This document shows positions 47,506 to 57,009 of a stretch of 64,000 nucleotides of DNA, one piece after another (position 1 is the stretch's first letter; each line of letters starts with the position of its first letter). Origin of the DNA: Candidatus Kryptoniota bacterium (GTDB lineage Bacteria > Bacteroidota > Ignavibacteria > Kryptoniales > JAKASW01); assembly GCA_036567965.1 (NCBI GenBank), contig DATCTN010000012.1, positions 1 through 64,000 on the forward strand, written 5' to 3'. The position numbers were made by a program, and so were the translations under genes. The notes under the pieces are model-generated. The model was given only the letters and a program-made list of their open reading frames with translations. It had not been told where the DNA came from and ran no database searches.

Positions 47506-48792
47506 TTAGACGGCGGTGCCGTACAAATCGTGTTCGTATGCGTCGTCTATAATCATTTCAACGAAACTTCCCACCTTCGCGTTTCCTCCGGGTGCGACCA
47601 CCACTTCGGAATCGATCTCAGGGGCATCAAATTCCGTACGTGCTATGAATTCACCATTATTCTCCCTGTCGACCAGGACTCTCAGCTTTTTTCCCATTTT
47701 CTCCTTGTTCAGATTCCATATGATCGACCTTTGTGCTTCCATAATCGCCGCGTGCCGCCTCTCCTTCTCTTCCTGAGGCACCGGATCTCCGAGTATCGCT
47801 GCAGTCGTCCCGTCTTCGACCGAATAGGTGAAAGCACCCAGCCTATCGAACTTGAATTCGTTCACAAACTTGTACAACTCTTCAAATTCTTTCTCTCCTT
47901 CAGCAGGGTAACCGACAATCAGGGTGGTCCGGATTGCGATCCCCGGTACTTTTTCCCGGATCCTGGTCAGTAATTCTTCAAGTCTTCGCCTGGTAATTCC
48001 CCGGCGCATGGACTTCAGGACCGGATCGCAAATATGCTGAATAGGAATGTCGATGTACTTGCAGATCTTCTTGCTCGCACTCATGACATCGAGTACTTCT
48101 TCGGGAAACTTCGAGGGGTAAGCGTACATAAGTCTTATCCACTCGATCCCCGGAACCGCATCAAGTTTAGATAGAAGTCCCGCCAACTCGCGGTTCCCAT
48201 AGATATCCAGGCCGTAGCAGGTTGTGTCCTGCCCGACAACTATCAGTTCTTTCACACCTTTTTCCGCGAGAAGCTCGGCCTCATGGATTACCTGCTCCAC
48301 AGGTTTCGACACGTGCACTCCGCGCATAGAGGGGATTGCACAGAACGAACACGGATTGTCGCATCCTTCCGAAATCTTTAGATACGCATAATGAGAAGGA
48401 GTGGATAGCACACGGTCGCCAAGCATTTCATATTTGTACTCAGCTCCGAGCTCCTCCAAAATGTCTGCGAGTTCTCTCGTACCGTAAAACGCGTCGACTT
48501 CATTCATTCCTTCCCGAAGTTCTTTCTTATAGCGCTCAACGAGGCACCCGGTAACAACTACCTTCTTAAGTCTGCCCGAATTCTTCTGCTGAGTGACCTT
48601 TAAAATCGTCTCTATCGATTCCTGCTTTGCCGCATCGATGAACCCGCACGTATTTATGACGGCGATGTCTGCGTCCTTAGCACTCGCTGCGAACCCGAAT
48701 CCGTTCGCCTTCAGCTGTGCAGCGAGGACCTCGCTGTCGACTTGATTCTTCGGACAGCCGAGCGTTATAAGATGAATTTTCTTTTCCCTCAT
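47506..48792 (-). CDS. rimO: Ribosomal protein S12 methylthiotransferase
   Basis: 428-residue radical-SAM enzyme that methylthiolates an Asp of ribosomal protein S12. The UPF0004 domain has three cluster cysteines (TLGCPKNQVDSE, INTCGFIDAAKQES, VTGCLVERY), the radical-SAM loop is CDNPCSFCAIP, and a C-terminal TRAM domain follows (~360-428). LGCPKNQVDSE and FIDAAKQES distinguish RimO from MiaB. Start ATG 48792. Its stop lies inside the ribosome site of the GWxTD gene, so the two are one operon. Confidence 0.95.
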   Translation of the reverse strand: MREKKIHLITLGCPKNQVDSEVLAAQLKANGFGFAASAKDADIAVINTCGFIDAAKQESIETILKVTQQKNSGRLKKVVVTGCLVERYKKELREGMNEVDAFYGTRELADILEELGAEYKYEMLGDRVLSTPSHYAYLKISEGCDNPCSFCAIPSMRGVHVSKPVEQVIHEAELLAEKGVKELIVVGQDTTCYGLDIYGNRELAGLLSKLDAVPGIEWIRLMYAYPSKFPEEVLDVMSASKKICKYIDIPIQHICDPVLKSMRRGITRRRLEELLTRIREKVPGIAIRTTLIVGYPAEGEKEFEELYKFVNEFKFDRLGAFTYSVEDGTTAAILGDPVPQEEKERRHAAIMEAQRSIIWNLNKEKMGKKLRVLVDRENNGEFIARTEFDAPEIDSEVVVAPGGNAKVGSFVEMIIDDAYEHDLYGTAV

Positions 48793-48875
48793 GCATCAAT
48801 TTACCGTAGCCTTGAATTCATTCCAATGGTGCAAAGAGGCGGATGGAGCGCCGAATCCCTTCAAACATTTGAAAA

Positions 48876-48904
48876 TTGAAACTTCGGCCGCTGCAAATTA
48901 TATT
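48876..48904 (+). promoter_or_regulatory. Sigma70-type promoter for tRNA-Thr
   Basis: TTGAAA (48876-48881), 17-nt spacer, TATATT (48899-48904). Predicted start near 48911, 26 nt before the tRNA. Confidence 0.65.
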
Positions 48905-48936
48905 AGTCCATAGCTTCAAGTAAGAATGTTATTTAT

Positions 48937-49008
48937 GCTGAAGTAGCTCAGCGGTAGAGCAGCGGTTTCGTAAACCGCAGGTCGTGGGTTCAAATCCCAC
49001 CTTCAGCT
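48937..49008 (+). tRNA. tRNA-Thr (CGT)
   Basis: 72-nt cloverleaf. Acceptor stem GCTGAAG/CTTCAGC, D-arm AGCTCAGCGGTAGAGC, anticodon loop TTCGTAA (CGT), T-arm GTGGGTTCAAATCCCAC. CCA not encoded. Confidence 0.96.
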
Positions 49009-49190
49009 CTCCTCTCCGAATGCAGCCTTTATCGCCGTGGCGGCTGAGCGTGAAGGAACGGTCTTTGATCTGAATTCCTCCTGCCAGGTTGTTCTGAACA
49101 TGACCCAAGTTGAATTAGTTGCTCTATTTTGTTGTTCCCTGAGTATGAATCACAACTTGCTCACACGAATTTAGAAATGGATAAGATTCA

Positions 49191-50198
49191 TTGAAGAAGT
49201 ACGACTTAATAATCATCGGTGCGGGTCCGGCGGGGATCTCCGCCGCAGTCGAGGCGGGAAAGACGGGCCTCTCGGTATTGCTAATTGACAAGGGAGCGAT
49301 TGTAAATTCGATTCAAAATTTCCCGACAGAAATGATATTCTTCTCAACCGCTGAGTTATTGGAAATCGCGGGCGTACCATTCATCTCGACGGCTACGCAT
49401 CCGACGCGGGCGGAGGCGGTCAGCTACTACACAAGAGTCACAAGGGCGCATTCAATTGAGTTCAATGGCAATACACGGGCGCTCTCAGTCGAACCGCGCG
49501 GAAATCGTGAAGGCCGATTCGTCGTGGAGATGATGCGAGACTCCGCATCACTCTCGGATTTTGTATCCGCCGATAATGTCGTTGTGGCAACCGGATTCTA
49601 CGACAATCCGAATTTGCTCAAGGTGCCCGGTGAAGAGCTCCCCAATGTTTCGCATTACTATGGCGAACCGGGTCGGCACTATGGACAGCGAGTCGTAATC
49701 GTCGGCGGAAAGAACAGCGCCGTAGAAGCTGCGCTTGACCTCTATAGACACGGGGTCAACGTGATATTGATTCACAGGCAGGACTGGTTCGGGAAGAGCG
49801 TCAAGTATTGGATCCTGCCGGACATTGAGAACCGGGTCCGCAAAGGGGAGATCCGGACGCACTTCAATTCGAAAATCATCGCGATAAGATCGGACAGGAT
49901 TATCACGGAGATGGGTGGGGAGAAGTTCGAGGTGGAAAGCGATTTCGTGTATTTGCTAACCGGGTACCATCCTAATGTAGAATTTCTCGGTCAACTCGGC
50001 GTAATGGTTGATTCAAATACGGGTGTTCCACACCACGATCCGTCCACCCTTGAAACAAATGTCGGTGGGATCTATGTCGCGGGGTCCATCGTTGCTGGAT
50101 TTGATTGCAACAAAATATTCATAGAGAACGGGAGAGAGCACGGCAAACTCATCGCTGCCGGGATAATGCGCGAGCGCGCTCACTCCGGAGTGATTTGA
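49191..50198 (+). CDS. YpdA-family FAD/NADPH bacillithiol disulfide reductase-like enzyme
   Basis: 335-residue flavoprotein. FAD site KKYDLIIIGAGPAGISAAVE, the YpdA-type segment IQNFPTEMIFFSTAELLEIA, NADPH site VVIVGGKNSAVEAALDLY, and a second FAD motif GGIYVAGSIVAGFD. It lacks the redox-active CxxC of thioredoxin reductases, as YpdA does. In bacillithiol users YpdA reduces oxidised bacillithiol. Start TTG 49191 gives the family N-terminus exactly. Its stop overlaps the next start (TGATG), opening a coupled chain of four genes. Confidence 0.9.
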   Translation: MKKYDLIIIGAGPAGISAAVEAGKTGLSVLLIDKGAIVNSIQNFPTEMIFFSTAELLEIAGVPFISTATHPTRAEAVSYYTRVTRAHSIEFNGNTRALSVEPRGNREGRFVVEMMRDSASLSDFVSADNVVVATGFYDNPNLLKVPGEELPNVSHYYGEPGRHYGQRVVIVGGKNSAVEAALDLYRHGVNVILIHRQDWFGKSVKYWILPDIENRVRKGEIRTHFNSKIIAIRSDRIITEMGGEKFEVESDFVYLLTGYHPNVEFLGQLGVMVDSNTGVPHHDPSTLETNVGGIYVAGSIVAGFDCNKIFIENGREHGKLIAAGIMRERAHSGVI

Positions 50199-51145
50199 TG
50201 CCGCTTCATCTAACTGAGCACGATGTATCGCGGCTGGTCGGAATTGATGACGCGCTATCGGCAGTTGAAAGCGTCGGGAGATCGATGGCGGCTGGAGAGG
50301 TGGTATTCACTCCCAGGAATAGACTCCGCATGCAAAACGGATTTCTTCATTTTATGCCGGCATCTCTTGAGAAGGAGGGTGTTTTCGGTTACAAGGCATA
50401 CACAAGCTTTCGGGGCCAGTCGAAATTCCTTGTCTACCTGTTCGATAATAGTTCGGGCAAACTCCTCGCGGTGATCGAGGCTGACAAGCTGGGTCAACTA
50501 AGAACCGGGGCCGCAAGCGGTGTGGCCACGCGGGTCCTTTCAAAGAAAAATGTGGAATATCTTGGATTGATTGGATCGGGTTATCAGGCCGAGACTCAGC
50601 TGATGGCTCTTGCCCGAGTCAGGGAGTTCAAGGCAGCGAAGGTGTTCAGCAGAAACCATGACCACGCCGAAGAATTCTGCGAAAAAATGCAGAAAGAGGT
50701 CCGACTTTCACTGAAGGCGGTAAAGGATGTTACCGAGGTCGCTGAGGCTGATGTGATCGTAACTGCCACCTCCGCTGCTACGCCGGTCCTGAACGGAGAT
50801 TATTTGAGAGTCGGCTGTCATGTCAATGCTATCGGTGCAAACACGCTGATCAAGAGAGAACTCGACGAGAAGACTGTCGAGCGGGCGGGCGTAATTGTGA
50901 TCGACAGCCGCGAGCAGGGAAAACTCGAGTGCGGGGATTTTATTCCTCTCACCGAGAAGGGCAAGCTTCATTGGAACAACATCCTAGAATTCCAGGATCT
51001 CTTCAACGGACATGCGAAGCGGAGCAGCGAAAAAGAAATTACTATCTTCAAATCCCAGGGAATCGCACCATGGGACGTTTCCCTTGCGAAATTCTTGTAC
51101 CAGCGGGCCACAGAGGAAAAGGCCGGACGACAAATCGACTTATGA
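50198..51145 (+). CDS. Ornithine cyclodeaminase/mu-crystallin family protein
   Basis: 315-residue NAD(P)-dependent enzyme of the OCD/mu-crystallin family, which deaminates or reduces amino and imino acids. It has the N-terminal LTEHDVSRLVGIDDALSAVE, the Arg-rich substrate region QLRTGAASGVATRVL, the Rossmann loop LGLIGSGYQAETQLMAL, VIVTATSAATPVL, and VNAIGANTLIKRELD. ATG 50198 is chosen: GGAG lies upstream and the frame overlaps the YpdA stop. The overlong upstream frame runs inside YpdA. Exact substrate (ornithine, proline imine, alanine) cannot be read from sequence. Confidence 0.9.
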   Translation: MPLHLTEHDVSRLVGIDDALSAVESVGRSMAAGEVVFTPRNRLRMQNGFLHFMPASLEKEGVFGYKAYTSFRGQSKFLVYLFDNSSGKLLAVIEADKLGQLRTGAASGVATRVLSKKNVEYLGLIGSGYQAETQLMALARVREFKAAKVFSRNHDHAEEFCEKMQKEVRLSLKAVKDVTEVAEADVIVTATSAATPVLNGDYLRVGCHVNAIGANTLIKRELDEKTVERAGVIVIDSREQGKLECGDFIPLTEKGKLHWNNILEFQDLFNGHAKRSSEKEITIFKSQGIAPWDVSLAKFLYQRATEEKAGRQIDL

Positions 51146-52287
51146 CCCCGAGCCACGAAATAATTTCCTCATTGTCATCTAAAGTCAATCTCTTCGGCAT
51201 GACTGTCGACGAGCTGAAAAGATATTTCTCGTCGATCGAAGAACCTTCTTACAGGGGTGCGCAGATATTCGGGTGGATATATCAACGCGGCGTTAATGAC
51301 TTCAGCACGATTACTGATTTCACTAAATCGCTTAGGATGAAACTTGAAAGCATCGCGGAGATTAGGCATCCGGAGGTTGTTCGCACGGAGGAATCGCCGA
51401 CCGATGGAACCATAAAGTTCCTAATCCAACTCTCAGATGGAAACAACATAGAGACTGTCCTGATCCCGAAAGAAAAATCCCCCGAAGAGGGAGGACTGGT
51501 TCGCGAGACCGTTTGTGTCTCCACGCAGGTCGGTTGCCCTCTTGATTGTCTGTTTTGTGCAACCGGTGCAATGAAATATTCGCGCAATCTAACAGCCGGT
51601 GAGATACTGTCGCAAGTTTACATTGCCCAACGCCGCGCAAAGAAGCGGATTACGAATGTAGTTTTCATGGGCATGGGTGAACCGCTTCTGAATCTGGAGT
51701 CGGTGCTCGGAGCGATAAGAATATTGACCGATGACAGGTCGGTCAACATAAGAGCAAAAGCGATAACCGTATCAACTGCCGGCATTGTGGACAAACTGCC
51801 CGCCGCCGCGGATGAGAAAATAAAATTCAGGTTGGCTGTCTCACTTCACAGTCTCGACGACGGAATTAGAGACATGTTAATGCCCATAAACCGGAAGCAC
51901 GGGTTGGACAAGCTTATTCCTGCGGTGTCGGAATTCGCCCGACGCAGGCGGGACAGGGTCACTTTCGAGTACATTCTCTTTGACGGGTTGAACGACAAAA
52001 AATCGGATGCGGCTGGACTCATAAAATTGTCACGCACGATTCCGCTAAAGATAAATCTTCTTCGATACCATCCGCTCGATCATTTGAGCAAAGTCGGTTT
52101 GCAGATAAATCCAGAAGCGCTCGGGTTGAAACCAAGTGATCGAATTGAGGAATTTGCGGACATCCTCAGGTCAGCGGGGATAACTGTGTTCGTCAGATCG
52201 AACGCAGGAGAAGACATCGATGGCGCTTGCGGTCAACTTGCAGCAAAAAACAATCGAAAGAAAAAATACGCAAAGGTGAATGTATGA
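51142..52287 (+). CDS. rlmN: 23S rRNA (A2503-C2) methyltransferase / tRNA m2A37
   Basis: 381-residue radical-SAM methyltransferase. Cluster cysteines C132, C136, C139 in CPLDCLFC, the GMGEPLLN motif, and the methyl-carrier Cys near the C-terminus in DIDGACGQL. Normal length and intact active site. ATG 51142 overlaps the OCD stop (ATGA); upstream frame is inside OCD. Its own stop overlaps the adk start. Confidence 0.95.
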   Translation: MTPSHEIISSLSSKVNLFGMTVDELKRYFSSIEEPSYRGAQIFGWIYQRGVNDFSTITDFTKSLRMKLESIAEIRHPEVVRTEESPTDGTIKFLIQLSDGNNIETVLIPKEKSPEEGGLVRETVCVSTQVGCPLDCLFCATGAMKYSRNLTAGEILSQVYIAQRRAKKRITNVVFMGMGEPLLNLESVLGAIRILTDDRSVNIRAKAITVSTAGIVDKLPAAADEKIKFRLAVSLHSLDDGIRDMLMPINRKHGLDKLIPAVSEFARRRRDRVTFEYILFDGLNDKKSDAAGLIKLSRTIPLKINLLRYHPLDHLSKVGLQINPEALGLKPSDRIEEFADILRSAGITVFVRSNAGEDIDGACGQLAAKNNRKKKYAKVNV

Positions 52288-52937
52288 TAATCATTCTGTT
52301 CGGGCCGCCGGGCGTCGGAAAGGGAACGCAGGCGAAAATTCTGTCGAGGAAAAATAATATTGTCCATATCGCGACCGGCGACATTTTAAGAGAAGCCATC
52401 GCGCGGGGATCGGAACTCGGGAAGAAAGCGAAATCATTCATGGATCGCGGGGAACTCGTCCCGGATGATGTCGTAATAGGTATCATTGAGGACAGGCTAA
52501 AAGAAAAAGATGCGCTGAAGGGATTCGTGCTCGACGGATTCCCAAGGACCTTGCCCCAGGCTGAAGCGCTCGACAAGGTCTTCTCAAGATCGGGGATACG
52601 AGTCGACAGTGTTGTGATCATGGAAGTCGACAAGGATGTGTTGATGGAAAGGCTCACTTCGAGGCGCGTCTGCCGGAACTGCGGATCGATATTTAACCTG
52701 CAGGCGGACCATCTTGCCGGTCCGAAGTGCCCGAAATGCGGCGGCGAGCTCTATCAGCGTGACGACGACAAACGCGAGACTATTGAGCGCCGATTCGAAG
52801 TCTATCAAAAACAGACAAAACCGGTCAGAGAATTCTATTCAAAGAAGAAAATGCTTATCGAAGTGGATGGCATCGGAGAAATAGATGATGTGACAAAAAG
52901 GCTGGACGAAGCCGTCTCAAGAAGTCGCAAAATTTGA
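52284..52937 (+). CDS. adk: Adenylate kinase
   Basis: 217-residue nucleotide kinase (ATP + AMP to 2 ADP). P-loop GPPGVGKGT at 7-15, AMP site ATGDILREA and GFPRTLPQAE, and a zinc-type LID with four cysteines (CRNC ... CPKC) as in long-form enzymes of Gram-positives and some FCB bacteria. ATG 52284 overlaps the rlmN stop (ATGA) and has AAAGGTGA upstream. Last gene of the coupled chain YpdA-OCD-RlmN-Adk. Confidence 0.96.
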   Translation: MIIILFGPPGVGKGTQAKILSRKNNIVHIATGDILREAIARGSELGKKAKSFMDRGELVPDDVVIGIIEDRLKEKDALKGFVLDGFPRTLPQAEALDKVFSRSGIRVDSVVIMEVDKDVLMERLTSRRVCRNCGSIFNLQADHLAGPKCPKCGGELYQRDDDKRETIERRFEVYQKQTKPVREFYSKKKMLIEVDGIGEIDDVTKRLDEAVSRSRKI

Positions 52938-53006
52938 ATTGTTGATTACGGGCACTTTTGTTATTTTCATCAGGCTCTAAGTTCTTCATAAAATCAAGGA
53001 GGAAAT

Positions 53007-53972
53007 ATGCGTAAAACCATTTCCGCAGTTATGGTGGTCTTCGTGCTTGCTGGCTTTGCGAACGCGCAGGATCTCGGTTCCAGCCTGGGCAAAGTGGCAT
53101 CCCCGTACGCCCAAGCGTACGTTGCCCCGTTTGTTAATTCGTTTGGCGTTGATATGAATTCCGGTCTCTTCCATGGAGCGACCATGACCGGCTTGCTCCC
53201 CTTGGGACTTCACCTTTATATAGGCGTACAGGTCGGCGCAGCTTTTGTCGGGAGTGCCGACAAGTCTTTCTCCCTCAGCTATGAGGACACCGAGTACATA
53301 ACGATCGGCGGTGTAACTACCGCTCATCCTGCCACGGTGACCGCCCAGGGACCGACAATCTTTGGGGACAAGACTCCCGGGTCTGTCACTTACACTCCAC
53401 ATGAGGCACTACTTCCAACGACAACTCAGCCAACGATAGGCGGATTGGTCAGCACGAGCATCGCTCCTCTTCCGATTCCCCAACTCGGACTGGGGACACT
53501 CTTCGGAACTGACGTCATGGTACGATTCCTTCCGAAGATCAAATTGTCGAGCTACGGTTCTTTGCAACTCTTCGGCTTCACCATAAGACACAGCATCAGT
53601 CAGTATATTCCTCTGGTGCCGGTAGATGTCGCAGTGCAACTCGGAATCCAGAATTTCTCAATCAAAGACTCGACGGGTGGAAACCTCCTGAAGACTTCCG
53701 CTTTTGCGGCCAACGTTGAAGTGAGCAAGACGTTTGCTATCCTCACCATTTATGGCGGACTTCAATACGAAAGTTCAAGCGTCGATTTTACTTATTCGTT
53801 TACTCCGAATCCAGGTGCAACTCCGATACCGGTATCATTCAACATGAAAGGCAAGAACCATTTTAGAGTTCTGGCCGGACTCAGCCTCGGACTTGGCCCA
53901 TTAACAATAAACGGCGATTATGACCTTGGCGCAGTCAGCTCGGCGACTGTGGGCGTTGGTTTTTCCATTTAG
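53007..53972 (+). CDS. Outer-membrane protein, DUF6588-like
   Basis: 321 residues. Signal peptide (KTISAVMVVFVLAGFANAQ), then alternating amphipathic strands ending in VGVGFSI, a terminal aromatic/hydrophobic strand as in beta-barrel proteins. The opening LGSSLGKVASPYAQAYVAPF VNSFG-like stretch (first part quoted) is typical of DUF6588 proteins of FCB bacteria, whose role is unknown. AAGGAGG precedes ATG 53007, and a strong terminator follows, so it is a single-gene unit after adk. Confidence 0.78.
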   Translation: MRKTISAVMVVFVLAGFANAQDLGSSLGKVASPYAQAYVAPFVNSFGVDMNSGLFHGATMTGLLPLGLHLYIGVQVGAAFVGSADKSFSLSYEDTEYITIGGVTTAHPATVTAQGPTIFGDKTPGSVTYTPHEALLPTTTQPTIGGLVSTSIAPLPIPQLGLGTLFGTDVMVRFLPKIKLSSYGSLQLFGFTIRHSISQYIPLVPVDVAVQLGIQNFSIKDSTGGNLLKTSAFAANVEVSKTFAILTIYGGLQYESSSVDFTYSFTPNPGATPIPVSFNMKGKNHFRVLAGLSLGLGPLTINGDYDLGAVSSATVGVGFSI

Positions 53973-53993
53973 TCTCGAGTAATAAATCTCACA

Positions 53994-54028
53994 GGCTGCA
54001 AGATTGATGAAACCTTGCAGCCTTTTTT
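53994..54028 (+). terminator. Rho-independent terminator
   Basis: GGCTGCAAG (53994-54002) pairs perfectly with CTTGCAGCC (54014-54022), followed by six T. Confidence 0.9.
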
Positions 54029-54081
54029 GTTTGTTGATTTGACTAGACAATGAATCTAGATTTATTTAAAAGGAGCACCAT

Positions 54082-57003
54082 TTGAGACTTCGACTTCTTT
54101 CCCGCGCCGCGTTTGTCGTCTTTGCGGTCCTCATTGCGAGCGCCTGCATGTGTGCACGCGCTCTTGCCAACGCGCATGGCGGCAACCGTGCATCTGCGCC
54201 GCAGGAGAGGACCACGACAATAAATCCCGCAAAACTTGCCCTTCCCGGAGTCGTGGTAGTCAAGTTCAAGCCTGGTGTTCAACAATCGCTGCAGGATCTC
54301 TACAACGTGCCCGAGCTTCCGGGCAGGATCTTGAAGGAAGCCGATCTCGCTTCAATGAAGCCGATGCTCCAAATGCTGAGGATCAAATTGGACAAGTCCT
54401 CAGCGCTCTTGAATAATATTTACATCATCCATTATTCCGGCTCAATTACTCCGGCATTTCTGTCTCAGTCCTTAATGAAGAACCCGGATATTTTGTACGC
54501 AGAACCTCACTACATTTACAAAATCAATGATGTCACATTCACTCCAAACGATTCACTTCTCTCAGATCAGTATGCGCTTCCGCTGATACAGGCATTTCAG
54601 GCGTGGGACGTTACGCAGGGCGACACATCGGTCGCAATAGGGATCGTTGACACGGGAGTGGACTGGATGCATCCGGATTTGTACGCGAACATCTGGCACA
54701 ATTGGAAGGACATCAATAGCGGATGGAGCGGTGACGCTGACGGCTTTGTCGCTGACTCTATTGGGTGGGATTTCGGCGGGAGCAGCGGCGCCCCGGACAA
54801 CAATCCCATGGAAGATGCACCGTACCATGGAACACATGTTGCGGGTATCGCTGCCGCAGTTTCGAATAACTCCATAGGTATCGCCGGCGTGGCGCCGCAC
54901 TGCAAGATAATGGCGGTTAAAGTTGCAGAGGGCGACCAGGTAGATCCGAGCTCCGGTGAACCGTACATTCTCTATGGCTTTGAGGGGATTGCGTACGCGG
55001 CTGACAACGGCGCGAGAGTAATAAACTGCAGCTGGGGCGGCGTCGGTTATTCTCAGTTCGAACAGGACGTGATCAACTATGCAACTTCGGAGGGCGCTCT
55101 CGTCGTGGCGGCGGCAGGAAATGATGGTAATCAGGAATTCCAGACACCTGCCTATTATGACAATGTGCTCTCTGTTGCAGCAACCGACGCTCAAGACTCA
55201 AAGACTTATTTTACAAATTACAGTTACAATGTCTCGGTTTCGGCTCCAGGAATGTCAATCTGGTCGACCTGGGGTACCAATACCTACGCAGAGCTGAGTG
55301 GAACATCGATGGCAACGCCATGTGCGTCCGGGGTAGCAGCCCTTGTTGCGAGCAAATTCCCGCATTATACACCGGAGCAAATACTTGAACAGGTTCGAGT
55401 CACCTCGGATAATATCGATACAATAAATACAAATACCGGCTATGTCCATATGTTAGGTTACGGACGCGTAAACGCGTATCGTGCCGTCACCGTCTCTTCA
55501 CCCGCAGTGAAGATAGACAATATCGTATGCAGCGACTCGGTGTTTGGAAATAACGACGGCAATTTTACTGACGGCGAGACTATCCAGGTATTCGGGACCG
55601 CCACCGACTTGTTGAATCCTGCGACAAACCTCCAGCTCACTCTGACTTCCTCTGATCCCTATGTCACCGTCGTAAATAGTAATTTGACTATTGGGGCTCT
55701 TCAGACACTGGCTAGCAAGAGTCTGAACAGCAATCCCATGAGCTTCAAAGTCGCGGATGGTGTACCCGCCGGACACATAGCTACATTTCTCATTGAGATT
55801 CGGGACGGGAGCTATAGTGACTACAAAGTGTTCGCTGTCTTGCTGAAGCCTCTTTTCAACCAGCTGAAGGCAAACGATGTCCTAACAACTATAACGGCGA
55901 AAGGAAATATTGGCTTCAACGATTATCCGGATAATTCACAAGGCATAGGATTTATTTATTCGCCGGACGTTAACAATGTCCTCTTCGAGGGAGCGTTCAT
56001 GGCAGGGAAGTCAAGCTCAAACGTAGTGGACGTCGCCCGCGATTCCACCGGTAATGAGGAGTCGAACGATTTTCTACCGTCGGCGTTGGTGACGGTACAG
56101 TCACCCGGTCCAACGGCGGATCAGGAAGGTGTTGCTGTTTTCAGCGATAGCATCGCATTAAAAAATATGATGGGAATTCATGTTACTCTCCACACCTATG
56201 CGTTTGAAAGGGATTCGACAAGCAATTTTGTCATCCTCAAATACACAATTCACAATCTCAATCCCACACCGATCAACAATTTCTTCGGCGGGCTCTTTCT
56301 CGATTGGGATGTAGGTACCAATGGCGCGAATAACATTGCGGCGTATGACAGATCTTACCAACTCGGTTACGCGTACGATACGACGCGCTCTCAAAGGACA
56401 TTTGCCGGTTGCGCCTTACTGCAGGGCGGGAGTCCAAATTTCACGGCAATAGATAACGCGGACCCTGTCAACGGAATCTACCAGGGGTTCACGAAGCTCC
56501 ATAAGTGGCAGGCGATGTCGGAAGGTATACTTGATCCGAAAGCGGGTCCGAGCGATGTGTCGATGGTCGTATCGGCAGGCCCTGTTGTTATTCCACCGAA
56601 TCAAGATACGGCGCTGGTCTTCATCCTGGCAGCGGGGGATACGCTGCAAGATCTCGAGCGCGCGGTAGTAGTGGCAAGAGAAATCTATGGCACGCCGACT
56701 CAGGTCGTGACTCCGCCGCCCATTCCGGTGATAGCTTCACTTGCCCAGAACTTTCCAAATCCATTTAACCCCAGCACCACAATCCAGGCAAACGTTTTCT
56801 CAAAGTCGAGAATTACGCTGGAAGTCTTCAACATCCTGGGTCAGAAAGTGAGAACTATTGCAGACCAAGAAGTTGAGGCCGGCATTCGCAATTTCATTTT
56901 TAATTCTGAGAGTCTGCCAAGCGGGGCTTACTTCGTCCAGCTGAAAGCGGTTTCCGGAACCCAGACTTACATCGACCGGATCAAAATTGCCATAATAAAA
57001 TGA
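54082..57003 (+). CDS. Subtilisin-like S8 protease with T9SS C-terminal sorting domain
   Basis: 973-residue secreted protease. Signal peptide to about residue 32 (ARALANA), a fervidolysin/subtilisin-type propeptide with VVVKFKPGV (~50-150), then the S8 catalytic domain with D190 (IVDTGVDW), H249 (HGTHVAG) and S409 (SGTSMATP). A beta-rich region (~480-880) precedes a type A T9SS sorting domain (~885-973: QNFPNPFNPSTTIQ, GQKVRTI, SGAYFVQL). Triad is intact. TTG 54082 has AAGGAG upstream. The export is thus Sec plus type IX, with the C-terminal domain removed at the cell surface. Single gene. Confidence 0.93.
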   Translation: MRLRLLSRAAFVVFAVLIASACMCARALANAHGGNRASAPQERTTTINPAKLALPGVVVVKFKPGVQQSLQDLYNVPELPGRILKEADLASMKPMLQMLRIKLDKSSALLNNIYIIHYSGSITPAFLSQSLMKNPDILYAEPHYIYKINDVTFTPNDSLLSDQYALPLIQAFQAWDVTQGDTSVAIGIVDTGVDWMHPDLYANIWHNWKDINSGWSGDADGFVADSIGWDFGGSSGAPDNNPMEDAPYHGTHVAGIAAAVSNNSIGIAGVAPHCKIMAVKVAEGDQVDPSSGEPYILYGFEGIAYAADNGARVINCSWGGVGYSQFEQDVINYATSEGALVVAAAGNDGNQEFQTPAYYDNVLSVAATDAQDSKTYFTNYSYNVSVSAPGMSIWSTWGTNTYAELSGTSMATPCASGVAALVASKFPHYTPEQILEQVRVTSDNIDTINTNTGYVHMLGYGRVNAYRAVTVSSPAVKIDNIVCSDSVFGNNDGNFTDGETIQVFGTATDLLNPATNLQLTLTSSDPYVTVVNSNLTIGALQTLASKSLNSNPMSFKVADGVPAGHIATFLIEIRDGSYSDYKVFAVLLKPLFNQLKANDVLTTITAKGNIGFNDYPDNSQGIGFIYSPDVNNVLFEGAFMAGKSSSNVVDVARDSTGNEESNDFLPSALVTVQSPGPTADQEGVAVFSDSIALKNMMGIHVTLHTYAFERDSTSNFVILKYTIHNLNPTPINNFFGGLFLDWDVGTNGANNIAAYDRSYQLGYAYDTTRSQRTFAGCALLQGGSPNFTAIDNADPVNGIYQGFTKLHKWQAMSEGILDPKAGPSDVSMVVSAGPVVIPPNQDTALVFILAAGDTLQDLERAVVVAREIYGTPTQVVTPPPIPVIASLAQNFPNPFNPSTTIQANVFSKSRITLEVFNILGQKVRTIADQEVEAGIRNFIFNSESLPSGAYFVQLKAVSGTQTYIDRIKIAIIK

Positions 57004-57009
57004 GTTTAA

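Noticed and set aside
54039-54067. TTGACT-17-TTATTT promoter match before the subtilase gene
   Set aside because: The predicted start would fall inside the ribosome site (AAGGAG), leaving no usable leader.
54562-55194. 210-codon open frame on the minus strand inside the subtilase gene
   Set aside because: It lies fully antisense to a gene with an intact catalytic triad, has no ribosome site and no recognisable domain.
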